Shown: piece by piece, positions 1 through 9,417 of the stretch
Numbering within the stretch: position 1 is the first letter of the stretch
How the letters are laid out: each line of letters begins with the position of its first letter
Source of the DNA: Stentor roeselii
Taxonomy: Eukaryota; Ciliophora; Heterotrichea; Heterotrichida; Stentoridae
Length of the DNA stretch: 64,000 nucleotides
Reading direction: 5' to 3'
Assembly: GCA_006503475.1 (NCBI GenBank)
Contig: RSEH01000184.1
Span: 31,277 to 95,276, forward strand
Notes under the pieces: model-generated
The model's database searches: none
What the model saw: only the letters and a program-made list of their open reading frames with translations
What the model was told of the DNA's origin: nothing
Position numbers and translations under genes: made by a program

Positions 1-3000
1 GATCGGTTATTTGAGGTGTCTGCCCCGGCTCACCGTTGAAACCGAAGCCTGTATGTCGCCGAAGAAGAGGCGCTTGGATGTTTTCTTCGTCGCTTTCACT
101 GTTGTTTGAACTATGCTCTTCGGATTTTAAGTTACTTGTTTGGACACTTGACTCTTGGTATTTGTCTTTTGGAAGTAGTAACTTTTTTAGCTTTTTTGTG
201 TACTCGAATAACGGCTGGATTATTAGAATGGAGAAGATCACTAGAATTCCTATGAAGTAGATCAGTGGAGTTCTCAGGAGCTTTAGAGTACTACCCCGTC
301 CATCGAAATTATCAAAAAAGTTCTTAATAGGAAACCACTGAGTAATCATCAAGTCATTCACAAAATAAAGCCCAATAGACAAAAAGCTAATAAGCATCGA
401 AAACCAGTACCAGCTCATGCTAAAGCTAAAAACCCTTAAATTAACAATAATAACAACAGTAGTAAAAACAAAATCACTCAATTCCCACATTCCCATAATT
501 TTTCCATCCTCTTCGGTCGAATAATAACAAATCGAATAAGCACTGACCACAAGTATAACAAACCCTTCAAAAACCGCGATAAAAATCCACCTCCAAAAAA
601 AATACGATGTAAACAATTTCCCTTTAATCCCCAATTTATAAAACGCAGGATTATCTTCAAGCAATCCAAAATTCTTATCCTTATCAAAAATAGCATAAAT
701 CATAATAGGCATACTAGCAAAAGAAACATTAAAAAGTTGATAACTCCACATATTATACAAGATCTGTCCAGAAAAAGCACTAAAAATTCCATAAAACATC
801 AAAGGAAAAGTGACCAATATATTTTTATAAAAGTTATAACAGATCAAATTCGCATTTTTTCTATAACTTTCATGACCATGTAAAAACATCAGTCTTTTCA
901 AGTAACTGAACTGTCCAATCGCGTAGTCAGAAGCCCAAACAGCTTGATTTCCTTCAAGTCCTGCGATGCCGATTCCTACGTGGGCTGCGAGGATCATGTT
1001 GACGTCGTTTGCACCGTCGCCGATGCTTAGTGTTCTTGAATTTGGCTCTTTTTCTTTTGTTAGTCGCACAAGGTCTGCCTTTTGTTGAGGACTTACTCGG
1101 CAAGCGATGATCACGTGGGCTGAAGCCATTAAAGTCGCTAAGGATAACTCGTTTGGACTTTGAAGTATGTGAAGCAAAGAGTCTCCTGATATTATTAAAG
1201 CCATTTTTGTTGGGTGGTTCTCGACTGCTTCTTCTAATTGGTTCTTTACTTCATCGGATGTCAACTTGTCGATTGTCACACGGCCGATTTTATTTGTTAG
1301 TAATTTGCATGCGAAGGCAACGTTTACTGCTGTTTCGATTTTATCGCCTGTTATCATCCAGATCTTTACTCCTGCTTTTCGGATAAATTCGATCGTTTCA
1401 GGCACCGAATCCTGCAATTTATCTTCAATCCCCGTGACCCCAATTAAATCCAAATCCTTTTCAATACTATCCGCAGCTTTTTCCATTTCATATTCACGAT
1501 TTAAAATATTTTCCATAGCATTTTGATAAACCATCTGCCACTCCTCATATTCTTCAACAGTGAGTTGTTTACAAGCAAGTACAAGAGTCCTCAATCCCTG
1601 ACAAGCATAACTTTCAAGGGCCTGTTCACAACTCACAAGATAATCAATTCCCGATTTCAAAATCGGAATGATTTTCGAGTCAGCTCCCTTACAATAAAGC
1701 CAGATCTGCCCATCAGGACGTTTAACAATAACCGTCATTCTTTTCCTATTACTCGAAAATTCAATAATTTTCAAAGTTTTAAAAACCTGTCTCAAGCCAT
1801 GCAAGTCGATAACAATTTCATCAGCTGACCTGCTTACAAGTTCAACCCCGAAGTACTTCGCAGCACTGACCAAGGCAAGTTCATCAGTTGAGCTCGCTTT
1901 ATACCCCCGGCCCTGTTCAGAATTTTCAGTCATCACGGTATGACAAAGACTAAGTGCAAGTAAAAATTCAAGATTTTCCTCAGATTTTCCATCAAAACTT
2001 CCATCAACAAAGTCAACATTTTCTACTTTTTCTTGAATCATTCTTGAATCCGAACCATATGACACGTCCTTGATAGTCATTTTCCTGAACTCCATCTTAT
2101 TGCATGTAAGAGTCCCTGTCTTATCAGAAAACACGTGAGTCACTTGCCCGAGTTCTTCATTTAAATTCGAAGAATTTACTCGTGCAGGGATGTCACTCGG
2201 CTCATAGTAAAGCTTCAAGTCCCAAGCGATGAAAATCGCTTGGATAAACTTGACGACTTCTAAAGTAACAATAAGTGAAATTGGGACAAAGTTAGTGAAA
2301 ATCAGCATCCATGAGAAAAACATCAGAACAAATAAAAGAATTCCTTGTTGATCAAGTTCGTCTAACTCGAGGTACTCTTCAGTGTCGTCTTCAGCGTCAT
2401 GAAACCAGATCAAGTAGCAAGTCGCGCAGAACAGGCAAAGAAAGACCTGAACTAAAAAGATTTTAATAATCTCGTCATTCATCCTAGACTCCAAATGAGA
2501 AAACTTGTTACTAGCCTTCGCCGAGTTCAGCATGATTTTACTTTCATGTCCAGTATAAACAACGACTCCTATAATAAAATCCGTATTCCTCAAACTGCTA
2601 CTTCTTAATAAAAAGTTCTCAGCAGCGACAGGAACAACTTCTTCACCAAGAACAACTTTTCCTTTGAACTGATAAATCATGGAGTTAGGTTCTTCACAAA
2701 TGAACTTAGCCATGAAGGCCGAAGGGTCTTGTAAAGCGATTCGACTAAATTTAGGATTAGTTACCTTGTGTTTTAAATTCGTCTCTCCATCTAAATTCTT
2801 CGTTTCAATGTAGCAGAGGCCACTCGGGTCTGAACTTGCCAAAACGACGAGGTCAGCAGGGAAGTACTCGTTATTCAAAACTTTAACCAAGTCGCCTACT
2901 TGCACTTTATGCCACTTCACTGGTGTCCAGTCGTCTTTCCATACAAGTGACTTTCGAGTGTTTTCCACTCTGTCTGACTTTCGCTTGTTCAAGTCTTCCA

Positions 3001-3283
3001 GCAGGTCTTTCCCTGCACTCACTGTTAAGACGAAGAACAAAGGAAGAAGAATGTTAGGAACGCCATCTGAGACTGAAATTGCAGGAATCACTTGAAGAAC
3101 TGCGATGATTAAAAAGTAAACGTTTGCCAACTTCTGGAACTGGTACCAAAGGTTTTTAGGTAAAAATGTTAAAAAATTGTATTTACAAGTTGTGATTCGG
3201 TTACTGCTGAAGTGAACTGTGGTCGAAGCTGGGACTGAGAATTCTCGGAAGTTTTCTTTGAGTCTTGAAGTCCTTGAAGCCAT
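1..3283 (-). CDS. P4-type ATPase, phospholipid flippase (partial, C-terminus beyond the window)
   Basis: The frame is open from the ATG at 3281-3283 to the left edge, about 1094 codons, so the 3' end lies outside the window. The order is that of P-type ATPases: two N-terminal membrane helices, actuator domain, then the phosphorylation motif DKTGTLT (Asp near residue 387), nucleotide-binding domain, TGDKIETA, hinge GDGANDVN (near residue 756) and a C-terminal membrane bundle. The helix before the phosphorylation site reads PISLIVTLEVVK, the P4 signature, in place of the PEGLP-type motif of cation pumps. Family members move phosphatidylserine or phosphatidylethanolamine to the cytosolic leaflet with a CDC50 partner; none is visible here. 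The start lies in GGTAATAAATGG, like other starts in the window. Lipid specificity cannot be read from the sequence. Confidence 0.93.
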   Translation of the reverse strand, partial: MASRTSRLKENFREFSVPASTTVHFSSNRITTCKYNFLTFLPKNLWYQFQKLANVYFLIIAVLQVIPAISVSDGVPNILLPLFFVLTVSAGKDLLEDLNKRKSDRVENTRKSLVWKDDWTPVKWHKVQVGDLVKVLNNEYFPADLVVLASSDPSGLCYIETKNLDGETNLKHKVTNPKFSRIALQDPSAFMAKFICEEPNSMIYQFKGKVVLGEEVVPVAAENFLLRSSSLRNTDFIIGVVVYTGHESKIMLNSAKASNKFSHLESRMNDEIIKIFLVQVFLCLFCATCYLIWFHDAEDDTEEYLELDELDQQGILLFVLMFFSWMLIFTNFVPISLIVTLEVVKFIQAIFIAWDLKLYYEPSDIPARVNSSNLNEELGQVTHVFSDKTGTLTCNKMEFRKMTIKDVSYGSDSRMIQEKVENVDFVDGSFDGKSEENLEFLLALSLCHTVMTENSEQGRGYKASSTDELALVSAAKYFGVELVSRSADEIVIDLHGLRQVFKTLKIIEFSSNRKRMTVIVKRPDGQIWLYCKGADSKIIPILKSGIDYLVSCEQALESYACQGLRTLVLACKQLTVEEYEEWQMVYQNAMENILNREYEMEKAADSIEKDLDLIGVTGIEDKLQDSVPETIEFIRKAGVKIWMITGDKIETAVNVAFACKLLTNKIGRVTIDKLTSDEVKNQLEEAVENHPTKMALIISGDSLLHILQSPNELSLATLMASAHVIIACRVSPQQKADLVRLTKEKEPNSRTLSIGDGANDVNMILAAHVGIGIAGLEGNQAVWASDYAIGQFSYLKRLMFLHGHESYRKNANLICYNFYKNILVTFPLMFYGIFSAFSGQILYNMWSYQLFNVSFASMPIMIYAIFDKDKNFGLLEDNPAFYKLGIKGKLFTSYFFWRWIFIAVFEGFVILVVSAYSICYYSTEEDGKIMGMWELSDFVFTTVVIIVNLRVFSFSMSWYWFSMLISFLSIGLYFVNDLMITQWFPIKNFFDNFDGRGSTLKLLRTPLIYFIGILVIFSILIIQPLFEYTKKLKKLLLPKDKYQESSVQTSNLKSEEHSSNNSESDEENIQAPLLRRHTGFGFNGEPGQTPQITD

Positions 3284-3343
3284 TTATTACCGTTTTACGC
3301 TAAACTTATTTGCAAGTTTGAAGGATTTCAGATTTTTTAGTTA

Positions 3344-3766
3344 TTAAGGTAACTCAGGTTTATTCACAGTCAAACCAGCCCAACCACTTATCTGCTCTTC
3401 GCGTTTTTTGCACTTTTCTGTTGTTTTGTTTGAGGTTCGATTGAAAACTCTTCTTATTTTCACTGTCGCGCTTTTCTTTGGGTGGTATTGAAAAAACCTT
3501 TTTGGAATTTCAGATTTTTTTACAGTTTCGAAGCTGGTTGTTTGGAACTTTGGAAAATCCTTAAAAGGATTTGCTACTGGGTAATGCTTTCTTACTACGA
3601 AGTTAGATGTGGTCATTACCTCGATTTTTTGTTGAGATGAGTAAAAAAGTAAGTCGTTTCCTTGTAATTTTCTTTTAAGTAAAAATTGAGATAAGGGACG
3701 GATACATGAATTTTCACCTCTTTCAAGACCTCGGCTGAAACTTAGAGATGAGAGTTTTGTTGTCAT
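3344..3766 (-). CDS. Small basic protein of unknown function
   Basis: 140 aa, rich in Lys, Arg, Ser and Thr, with no membrane segment and no domain I recognise. The reading frame is intact from the ATG at 3764-3766. The start faces the VTA1-like gene with only 16 bp between the two ATGs, the same head-to-head arrangement seen at well-supported genes here, which argues that it is real. It ends 60 bp from the flippase start. The function is unknown. Confidence 0.6.
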   Translation of the reverse strand: MTTKLSSLSFSRGLERGENSCIRPLSQFLLKRKLQGNDLLFYSSQQKIEVMTTSNFVVRKHYPVANPFKDFPKFQTTSFETVKKSEIPKRFFQYHPKKSATVKIRRVFNRTSNKTTEKCKKREEQISGWAGLTVNKPELP

Positions 3767-3782
3767 ATTCTAGACGAATATA
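3767..3782. promoter_or_regulatory. 16-bp shared 5' region of two divergent genes
   Basis: The whole space between the two start codons is ATTCTAGACGAATATA. With the flanking starts it forms an imperfect inverted repeat (CATATTC...GAATATAATG), so each gene sees a similar A/T start element. Any core promoter further upstream must lie inside the coding sequence of the neighbour. This is inferred from spacing only. Confidence 0.5.
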
Positions 3783-5003
3783 ATGGAAAATTTGCCTGAG
3801 AGCTTAAATATGATCAAGCCTTTTCTGGTTCGGGCTGAGGAAATGAAGGTTGCGGATACGGTGATTTCTTATTATTGTTATAGGTATGCTGTTCAACTTG
3901 CTATGGATGTCAGAAAGCAAAACCCTACCATTCAAGAAATCACGAATTACTTAGGAAACATGCTGAATGTAATGGAAGCCAAGAAAAAAGATATGGGAGA
4001 AATTCCAGAGCCCAAAGTTCACTTCGAAAAATTCATCACCATGCTTTTCATCTCAGCTGACAACGACGATCGCAAAACAGGATCAACAAAGAAAACCGCT
4101 CAGAAGTTCCTGATACTTTCTTATTTCATTGAAGCTTTCAACGTTTTCGAAGAAATTCCTCCAGATTGGGAAGAAAAGAGAATCTATTGCAAGTGGAAGA
4201 CTGCTGACATATTAAAAGCTTTAAAAAATGGAGAAAAACCTTTGCCTGGAGGGCCTGGAGAAAGAGATGGGGTGAATAAAGAAGAGAGAAAAAATGAACC
4301 TCCAACTAGTTTTCAAACGTCTTTTCCGGTTTCAGCTCCTAGTGATTATTCTTATACACCGAGTCAAAACAGTTATTTTCCACCAACTGCGGGACTTACT
4401 GATACTGGAAATCAGAAACCTTGGCCTACTGCAGGACCGTCTGGAGGAGTTACGGATACTGGAAATCAGAAACCTTGGCCTACTGCAGGACCGTCTGGAG
4501 GAGTTACTGATACTGGAAATCAGAAACCTTGGCCTACTGCAGGACCGTCTGGAGGAGTTACGGATACTGGAAATCAGAAACCTTGGCCTACTGCAGGACC
4601 GTCTGGAGGAGTTACGGATACTGGAAATCAGAAACCTTGGCCTAATGCAGGACCATCTGGACAGCAGGGACTACCAAATAATACGTTTTACCCTGAAAAT
4701 CCTACTAATACAGGATTTCCAGCAAACCCTATAAACCCAGTTAAGCCAACAAAACCCGCAGAGCCTGTCAGCAGGACACAAGAACCTCCACCCTTGCGTC
4801 CTCAGGTTGTCCAGCCAGAGCGCAGGGTTGAGCCTCAGGCCAGAGGAGGTCGAGTCACTCAGACTCCAGAACAGCGAAAAATGATTGAACAAGCTAAAAA
4901 GTTTGGATTAAACGGAGTACAGGAACTTGAATATAAAAACATTTCTCAAGCTGTTGCAGCCTTCCAGCAAGCTATCAAAGCTCTTGAAAATTACAATAAT
5001 TAG
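3783..5003 (+). CDS. VTA1/LIP5-like ESCRT-III/Vps4 regulator with repeat linker
   Basis: 406 aa. Residues 1-150 resemble the N-terminal MIT-like helical domain of VTA1/LIP5: a start of the form MIKPFLVRAEEMK, then YYCYRYAVQLAM, and a predicted three-helix pair. The last 40 residues (ISQAVAAFQQAIKALENY) match the C-terminal VTA1 helices that bind and activate the Vps4 ATPase. Between them lies a Pro/Gly-rich linker holding five copies of an 18-residue unit (see the repeat entry). Linkers are normal in this family, but not such regular ones. The expected role is ESCRT disassembly and multivesicular body formation in the cytosol. The assignment rests on both ends of the protein and the overall architecture. 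Confidence 0.85.
   Translation: MENLPESLNMIKPFLVRAEEMKVADTVISYYCYRYAVQLAMDVRKQNPTIQEITNYLGNMLNVMEAKKKDMGEIPEPKVHFEKFITMLFISADNDDRKTGSTKKTAQKFLILSYFIEAFNVFEEIPPDWEEKRIYCKWKTADILKALKNGEKPLPGGPGERDGVNKEERKNEPPTSFQTSFPVSAPSDYSYTPSQNSYFPPTAGLTDTGNQKPWPTAGPSGGVTDTGNQKPWPTAGPSGGVTDTGNQKPWPTAGPSGGVTDTGNQKPWPTAGPSGGVTDTGNQKPWPNAGPSGQQGLPNNTFYPENPTNTGFPANPINPVKPTKPAEPVSRTQEPPPLRPQVVQPERRVEPQARGGRVTQTPEQRKMIEQAKKFGLNGVQELEYKNISQAVAAFQQAIKALENYNN
4392..4661 (+). repeat. Five 54-bp in-frame coding repeats
   Basis: Five units of 54 bp, each encoding 18 residues containing DTGNQKPWPTAGPSGG, lie in the linker of the VTA1-like gene. The copies are nearly identical at DNA level including third codon positions (ACT/ACG and ACT/AAT are among the few differences), so they arose recently or are kept uniform by recombination. 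Confidence 0.95.
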
Positions 5004-5280
5004 CTTTACTAATCATTTACTTCAGAAAGGTCAAAATGTAGATTATTTAAAATTACTAAAATTCAGGAAATTATTTTATTATATAACAAAATTCTGAAGA
5101 TGTGAAAGTAAACTATTCTCCAAGCAATTAACTAACTTCTCTAATAAAAATCCCGATTCACATCAAAACCCTGAAATCATAATCAACCAAGAAAGCAAAT
5201 CTAAAAACCAGAAAATAAATATTCGCTAAAACTAAACCACAATAAACTAAACCTTGAAAAATAAGCAAACCTTAATCCTT

Positions 5281-6726
5281 CTACTGAACCACGACTTGTA
5301 TAAACTCATTAAAGTCAATCTCCCCATCATTATTCTTATCAGCGAGTTTCACAATCTGTTTCCAGACCTCTTCACTATATTTAAAATCCTTATCAAGAAC
5401 AGCTCTAAACTCATCAGGAGAAATTTTCCCATTTCCATCAGTATCAAACTTCATAAACGCCATTCTCAAATTAGTGACATTAGCAACGACCGAGTTCGAA
5501 ACAGTAGCCTTAATAAATTCCGAGTAATCAACAAACCCGCTATTATCCGAGTCGATTTCCTTCATAATCCTTTCAACTTCACTAAGATCCCAATGGTCAC
5601 CCATGACTTTCAAGTAATAACTTTCCAATTCTTCTCGACTGATTTTTCCATCACCATTCAAATCAATTTGTTTGAAGAGTTCTTTCAGTTCTTTAGTCTG
5701 TTGAACAGTGAGACATTGAGAAGTGATGTAAATTCTAACAGCTTCTTGAAGTTTATTCCCTTTATGGAACTTTCTTAAGGACTCCAGCACTTCAGCGGAA
5801 TTTGAACAATTGGAAAGCGAGTTACTACTGAGCCAAACATGTGAAAGTGCCTGATCAGCTGAAAGTCGCAAGGCAGCTGGTTGAATTAATTGTTTGATAA
5901 AATCCTGGGCTTCAGAAGAGACCATTGAAAGGCTACTTTCAAGGTGTTCATATTTCAGTTCTCTTACTTTCTGAGTGATACTCGCTTCGTCAGACTGGTC
6001 AAAAGGAGGTTTTCCAGTGAGTAATAAAAAAGCAATGATTCCACAGCTCCACATGTCACAACGACTGTCGTAATCCTTATCAAGTACTTCAGGAGCTGCA
6101 TAGTAAAAAGTCCCAACTGGTTCTTTTAATCTCTGATCTTCACAGAAAAAAGAAGCGACTCCAAAGTCAATAAGTTTGATACTCGACATGTCTTCAGCGT
6201 ACTCAAATAAAATATTTTCAGGTTTGATATCTCGATGAACAATACGGTTTGAATGCAGGTAGTTCACTGCAGATATCAATTGTCGAATGATGTTTTTAGC
6301 GTCTTGCTCTGTGAAAGTACTTTGTTTTACTATTTGTGAGTATAACTCGCCCCCTTCGCATTTTTCCATAATTATGTAAAAACGCTTGGGGTCGTCGAAA
6401 TATTCGTAAATTTGGATTATGTTCGGATGGTCTAGCTTTTTAAGGATCTCAATCTCCGACTGAAGTTTTGATAGCTCTTTTTTTGAAGGGTATGTCGATT
6501 TTCGGAAAATCTTCACTGCTCGTTGGTGACCTGTGAGCTTGTGAGTCACTAAACGCACCTCACCGAAGGCACCCGAACCTAAAGATTTACCCATTTTGTA
6601 AATGTCTGTCACTTTGCTTGAACTTGCTTGTACGAAGGTCTGAGCTGTTATTTTTAAGGTTGTTGCTAGTTTTGGCTCACTTTCACGGACTGTCTTTTTT
6701 AAGTCTTTTCCATTGCAGCTCCCCAT
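5281..6726 (-). CDS. Calcium-dependent protein kinase (CDPK) with four EF-hands
   Basis: 481 aa, the usual CDPK length. An N-terminal MGSCNGKD suggests N-myristoylation plus palmitoylation. The kinase domain spans about residues 43-300: glycine loop GSGAFGEV near 50, Lys in AVKIF near 72, HRDIKPEN near 165, DFG near 187, GTFYYAAPEVL. After an autoinhibitory junction come four EF-hands at about 350-481, with loops DLNGDGKISREE, DSDNSGFVDYSE, DTDGNGKISPDE and DKNNDGEIDFNE, all with canonical calcium ligands. The enzyme should be a calcium-activated Ser/Thr kinase at membranes. All catalytic residues are present. The start is the only Met giving the myristoyl Gly at position 2. Confidence 0.95.
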   Translation of the reverse strand: MGSCNGKDLKKTVRESEPKLATTLKITAQTFVQASSSKVTDIYKMGKSLGSGAFGEVRLVTHKLTGHQRAVKIFRKSTYPSKKELSKLQSEIEILKKLDHPNIIQIYEYFDDPKRFYIIMEKCEGGELYSQIVKQSTFTEQDAKNIIRQLISAVNYLHSNRIVHRDIKPENILFEYAEDMSSIKLIDFGVASFFCEDQRLKEPVGTFYYAAPEVLDKDYDSRCDMWSCGIIAFLLLTGKPPFDQSDEASITQKVRELKYEHLESSLSMVSSEAQDFIKQLIQPAALRLSADQALSHVWLSSNSLSNCSNSAEVLESLRKFHKGNKLQEAVRIYITSQCLTVQQTKELKELFKQIDLNGDGKISREELESYYLKVMGDHWDLSEVERIMKEIDSDNSGFVDYSEFIKATVSNSVVANVTNLRMAFMKFDTDGNGKISPDEFRAVLDKDFKYSEEVWKQIVKLADKNNDGEIDFNEFIQVVVQ

Positions 6727-6946
6727 TAAATTATGAAAAAGTTTTTGCAGGATTGGAAGATTATTACTGGGAAGATCTTTGAGATATTTAGAGAGTTTTT
6801 ATTAGGATTGATTATTTTATATAAGTTTGAGATAAGAGAAAGAGATTTGATAATTGATAATTAAATATGAATTAAGATAGTTTTAACTAAAGTTAATTTC
6901 AATCTTCAAGTTTAATAAAACCTGAAGAAATTAATTATCCATTCAA

Positions 6947-8410
6947 CTAATCATCAGAGAATTCTGATTCTTTTGCATTTCTTCCAACACTCTTCAAAAA
7001 TCTAATTCTTTGATACCGTCCTGAATACCCTTTCTGTTGAACCCTTTCAGTTTTAACCACTTCTCTTTTTTCCCTCTGCGCATCTTTTTTCCTTTTCCAC
7101 TCTTCAATCTGAACCTTTGCTGCCTTGACCTTATCCGGTTTACTTTTATAATTTTTTGCCAGGTCATAATCAGGGATCCTATCATTCTGTTCAATTCCAA
7201 AATGCGGAATAAGCCCTTTCAGCTTAGCCGAATAAATTTCAGGTCTATGAAAGTTAAGATATTCGAAAAACTTGAGTCTTTTATCATCAACAGGCAGTTG
7301 ACTCCATCGGGTGTTATTTTCTTTATCAAAACTCTTATCAAAAAATCTATCTGAAATCTTTTCCAACGCTTCTAAAAAGTGATTTTCTGCCATATTTCTA
7401 GAAAATTCAGCAGTTTGAATAAAGACCTGCCTTAAAAAAACACTCATTATTTTCGTTTTTTCTTTTGAATCTTCCTTTAAAATCTGGAAATCCTTGCAGA
7501 ACTGAATGAATTTTCCTAGAGTTAAAACTTCTGTGTTTGATTTTATTGAGTCAAATGTCGGGGTCTTGCCGATGAGGAACTGTTGTTTTGAGTAAAACTT
7601 GAAAATCTGAGTGATTCCTTCAATACATTTATTTTCAAAGTTTTCTTCTCGGATCTCGTAATTCGGGAGTTCTTTGAGTTTTGACTTGAGGTTGACGAGA
7701 AGGTCTTTAACTGAAGATTTTTCATGATCTGGCAGTTTTTGTGCCCTGATCTCTTCGAACTCGCTGATAGTTTTCAACAATTTACTTCGAAGGTCTTCAA
7801 AAGAATGACAAGCTTCATACCAAGCGAAAGTCAATGCCCGGAAGTCAGAAAATGCGAAGTCATATTCAGGTGAGAAGATTTTTTTCATTTCTTTTCCAAA
7901 TGTTTTTAACTCATCTTCAGTGACTTGAAGTTTGCACTTGTTCATCAAATCTTTTAACATTTCTTTTGGATTGGATCTTGTGATGTGCTCAGTGATCCAG
8001 TCTGTGTGAAGATCGACTCGATACATGAATTCGTTAAAACTCACTTTGTTGAATTCGAGAACACTTAACTTTGAATGATCTTTTAAAGGTGAAAGGACTA
8101 AATCTTCGTTTTCTTCGGGCTTTTGAATGTTTTTAGATAACTTTGAGAGCTTTTCTAATGTTAAGGTTTTAAGGACTTGAAGAATTTGAGAAATTTTTAA
8201 GGAAGTTAAGGATTCTGGAAAGTGGCTGATGATGTTTTTGTAGTGAACTTTGTACTTTTTTTCTACTTGGTTTAGCATTTGTTTTAGATGGTCTCGGGTT
8301 ATGGTCCCGGTCTCGAGTTTGTATTCGAGAAACATTTCTTCTAGACCTTTGATCATTCCTCGATCGATGTCTTTGAGGATGTTTTCGAGGTATTTTTTCT
8401 TTTTATCCAT
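6947..8410 (-). CDS. Uncharacterised 487-aa helical protein with basic tail
   Basis: 487 aa, Lys/Glu-rich, mostly predicted helix with short coiled-coil stretches. A Lys/Arg-rich segment (about 425-475) is followed by an acidic end (EFSDD). The first 60 residues (DIDRGMIKGLEEMFLEYK and onward) look weakly EF-hand-like in layout, but I see no calcium loop. No membrane segment and no family I recognise. The start is ATG at 8408-8410, in CCTAAATGG. Telomere-like repeats lie 30-53 bp upstream. The function is unknown. Confidence 0.75.
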   Translation of the reverse strand: MDKKKKYLENILKDIDRGMIKGLEEMFLEYKLETGTITRDHLKQMLNQVEKKYKVHYKNIISHFPESLTSLKISQILQVLKTLTLEKLSKLSKNIQKPEENEDLVLSPLKDHSKLSVLEFNKVSFNEFMYRVDLHTDWITEHITRSNPKEMLKDLMNKCKLQVTEDELKTFGKEMKKIFSPEYDFAFSDFRALTFAWYEACHSFEDLRSKLLKTISEFEEIRAQKLPDHEKSSVKDLLVNLKSKLKELPNYEIREENFENKCIEGITQIFKFYSKQQFLIGKTPTFDSIKSNTEVLTLGKFIQFCKDFQILKEDSKEKTKIMSVFLRQVFIQTAEFSRNMAENHFLEALEKISDRFFDKSFDKENNTRWSQLPVDDKRLKFFEYLNFHRPEIYSAKLKGLIPHFGIEQNDRIPDYDLAKNYKSKPDKVKAAKVQIEEWKRKKDAQREKREVVKTERVQQKGYSGRYQRIRFLKSVGRNAKESEFSDD

Positions 8411-8440
8411 TTAGGGTTTATTAACTTGGGTTCGTGAGAA

Positions 8441-8463
8441 GGTGTTAAGGTGTTAGGGTGTTA
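8441..8463. repeat. Telomere-like short repeat (TGTTAGGG-type)
   Basis: The segment reads GGTGTTAAGG then TGTTAGGGTGTTA: nearly three units of TGTTAGGG, one with A for G. The complement CCCTAACA is the unit I recall for heterotrich macronuclear telomeres. Here it is internal, 30 bp upstream of a start codon. Confidence 0.6.
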
Positions 8464-8509
8464 TTAATTGGATTTGGGAAGTGCTTGAATGGTTGAATAT
8501 TTTAATTTT

Positions 8510-8673
8510 TTATTGAGTTTTGAATTATTTTTCAATGATTGGAAGGTTAGGATTAGGTGAACTGTTTTAGGTGATTGATGAAGATAAATTTTAGATTTAT
8601 TGAGTTTAGAAGTCTTTTTCAATGATAGGAAGGTTAGGATTAGATGCAAAGTTTTAGGTGTTTGATGAAGATA
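8510..8673. repeat. 77-bp imperfect direct repeat
   Basis: Two copies, 8510-8586 and 8597-8673, share TTATTGAGTTT, TTTTTCAATGAT, GGAAGGTTAGGATTAG and TTGATGAAGATA at matching positions. They are non-coding. Confidence 0.75.
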
Positions 8674-8889
8674 CTTACTTTCAAAAGAAACAAGAATTAA
8701 TTTTACTTCAGAAAAATGGAATATATAAAATCCCAGGTATGCCTTTATATTCTTCTTTGTAAAAAGATATCTAAAAGCAACCTGAAAATATAAAATTCCT
8801 TAAAATCAATAAAATTTTTATTGTCTTGTGATATTTAGACTACATCAAACATTGAAGAAATTCTATAAATGCCCTGATTTTATAAAATA

Positions 8890-9417
8890 ATGGACAACAC
8901 TGAGAGCAAGCCGTTCACAGAAAGACATAAAAATGCTGAGTTTTTTACCAGAAAGCCTACTAAGAAAAATTCCCCAAAAAAAGCAAAAAGCTTCCCTCAA
9001 GATTCAGTTATCCCTTCATTTAAAACATACCGCAAAAGCAAAAGTATTTGCTCAATATCATCTGTCAGAAATTCAAGCAAAATCTTATTTTCTGACTTTT
9101 GGTCAAATAGGATGAAGGCCGAAGTAAGATACCTCGAAAGAAAAATCCTTCCTGAGACTATCAACTTGAATTCTTGCAGAGCTTCTCAAGGTAAATCAGG
9201 ATTTTTACCAAAGATTCACAAAAACAACGAAAAAGTCTGGAAAATGTATTCAATCGCCTGCTTTAATAAGAAAAAAATCATTAAAGACGTTCCTGAGATC
9301 GAAAAAATTATTGACCAGTGTAATGTTGTTAGGAAGGGTGCTCGAAGATTGAGCTTTGAATTGTCTACTTTGAGTAGAATCGCTACTGAAGAGTCACAGA
9401 AACTTTCAAGATTTTGA
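8890..9417 (+). CDS. Member 1 of an unknown three-gene tandem family (FSDFWS-RMKAEVR motif)
   Basis: 175 aa, basic, soluble. It shares two blocks with the genes at 10929 and 12675: a central FSDFWSNRMKAEVRYLERK (about 69-87) and a C-terminal block IEKIID-C-x3-RKGARRLSFELS (about 138-158). The N-terminus is low-complexity Lys/Ser with KSKSICSISS. Between the blocks the three proteins diverge. It ends in TGA. The start is ATG at 8890 in AAAATAATGG. No known domain recognised; the conserved aromatic/basic helix suggests a protein-binding motif, which is inference. Confidence 0.8.
   Translation: MDNTESKPFTERHKNAEFFTRKPTKKNSPKKAKSFPQDSVIPSFKTYRKSKSICSISSVRNSSKILFSDFWSNRMKAEVRYLERKILPETINLNSCRASQGKSGFLPKIHKNNEKVWKMYSIACFNKKKIIKDVPEIEKIIDQCNVVRKGARRLSFELSTLSRIATEESQKLSRF

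Larger units (their letters stand above)
8411..8889. other. Intergenic region with telomere-like motif and direct repeat
   Basis: 479 bp between two divergent genes. It holds a telomere-like stretch at 8441-8463 and a 77-bp imperfect direct repeat (8510-8586 and 8597-8673), listed separately. No other gene was seen; two short reading frames across the repeat are by-products. Confidence 0.6.

Noticed and set aside
4294-4734. 146-aa protein in another frame of the VTA1-like linker
   Set aside because: Shadow frame of the 54-bp coding repeat; the frame of the VTA1-like gene has the conserved ends.
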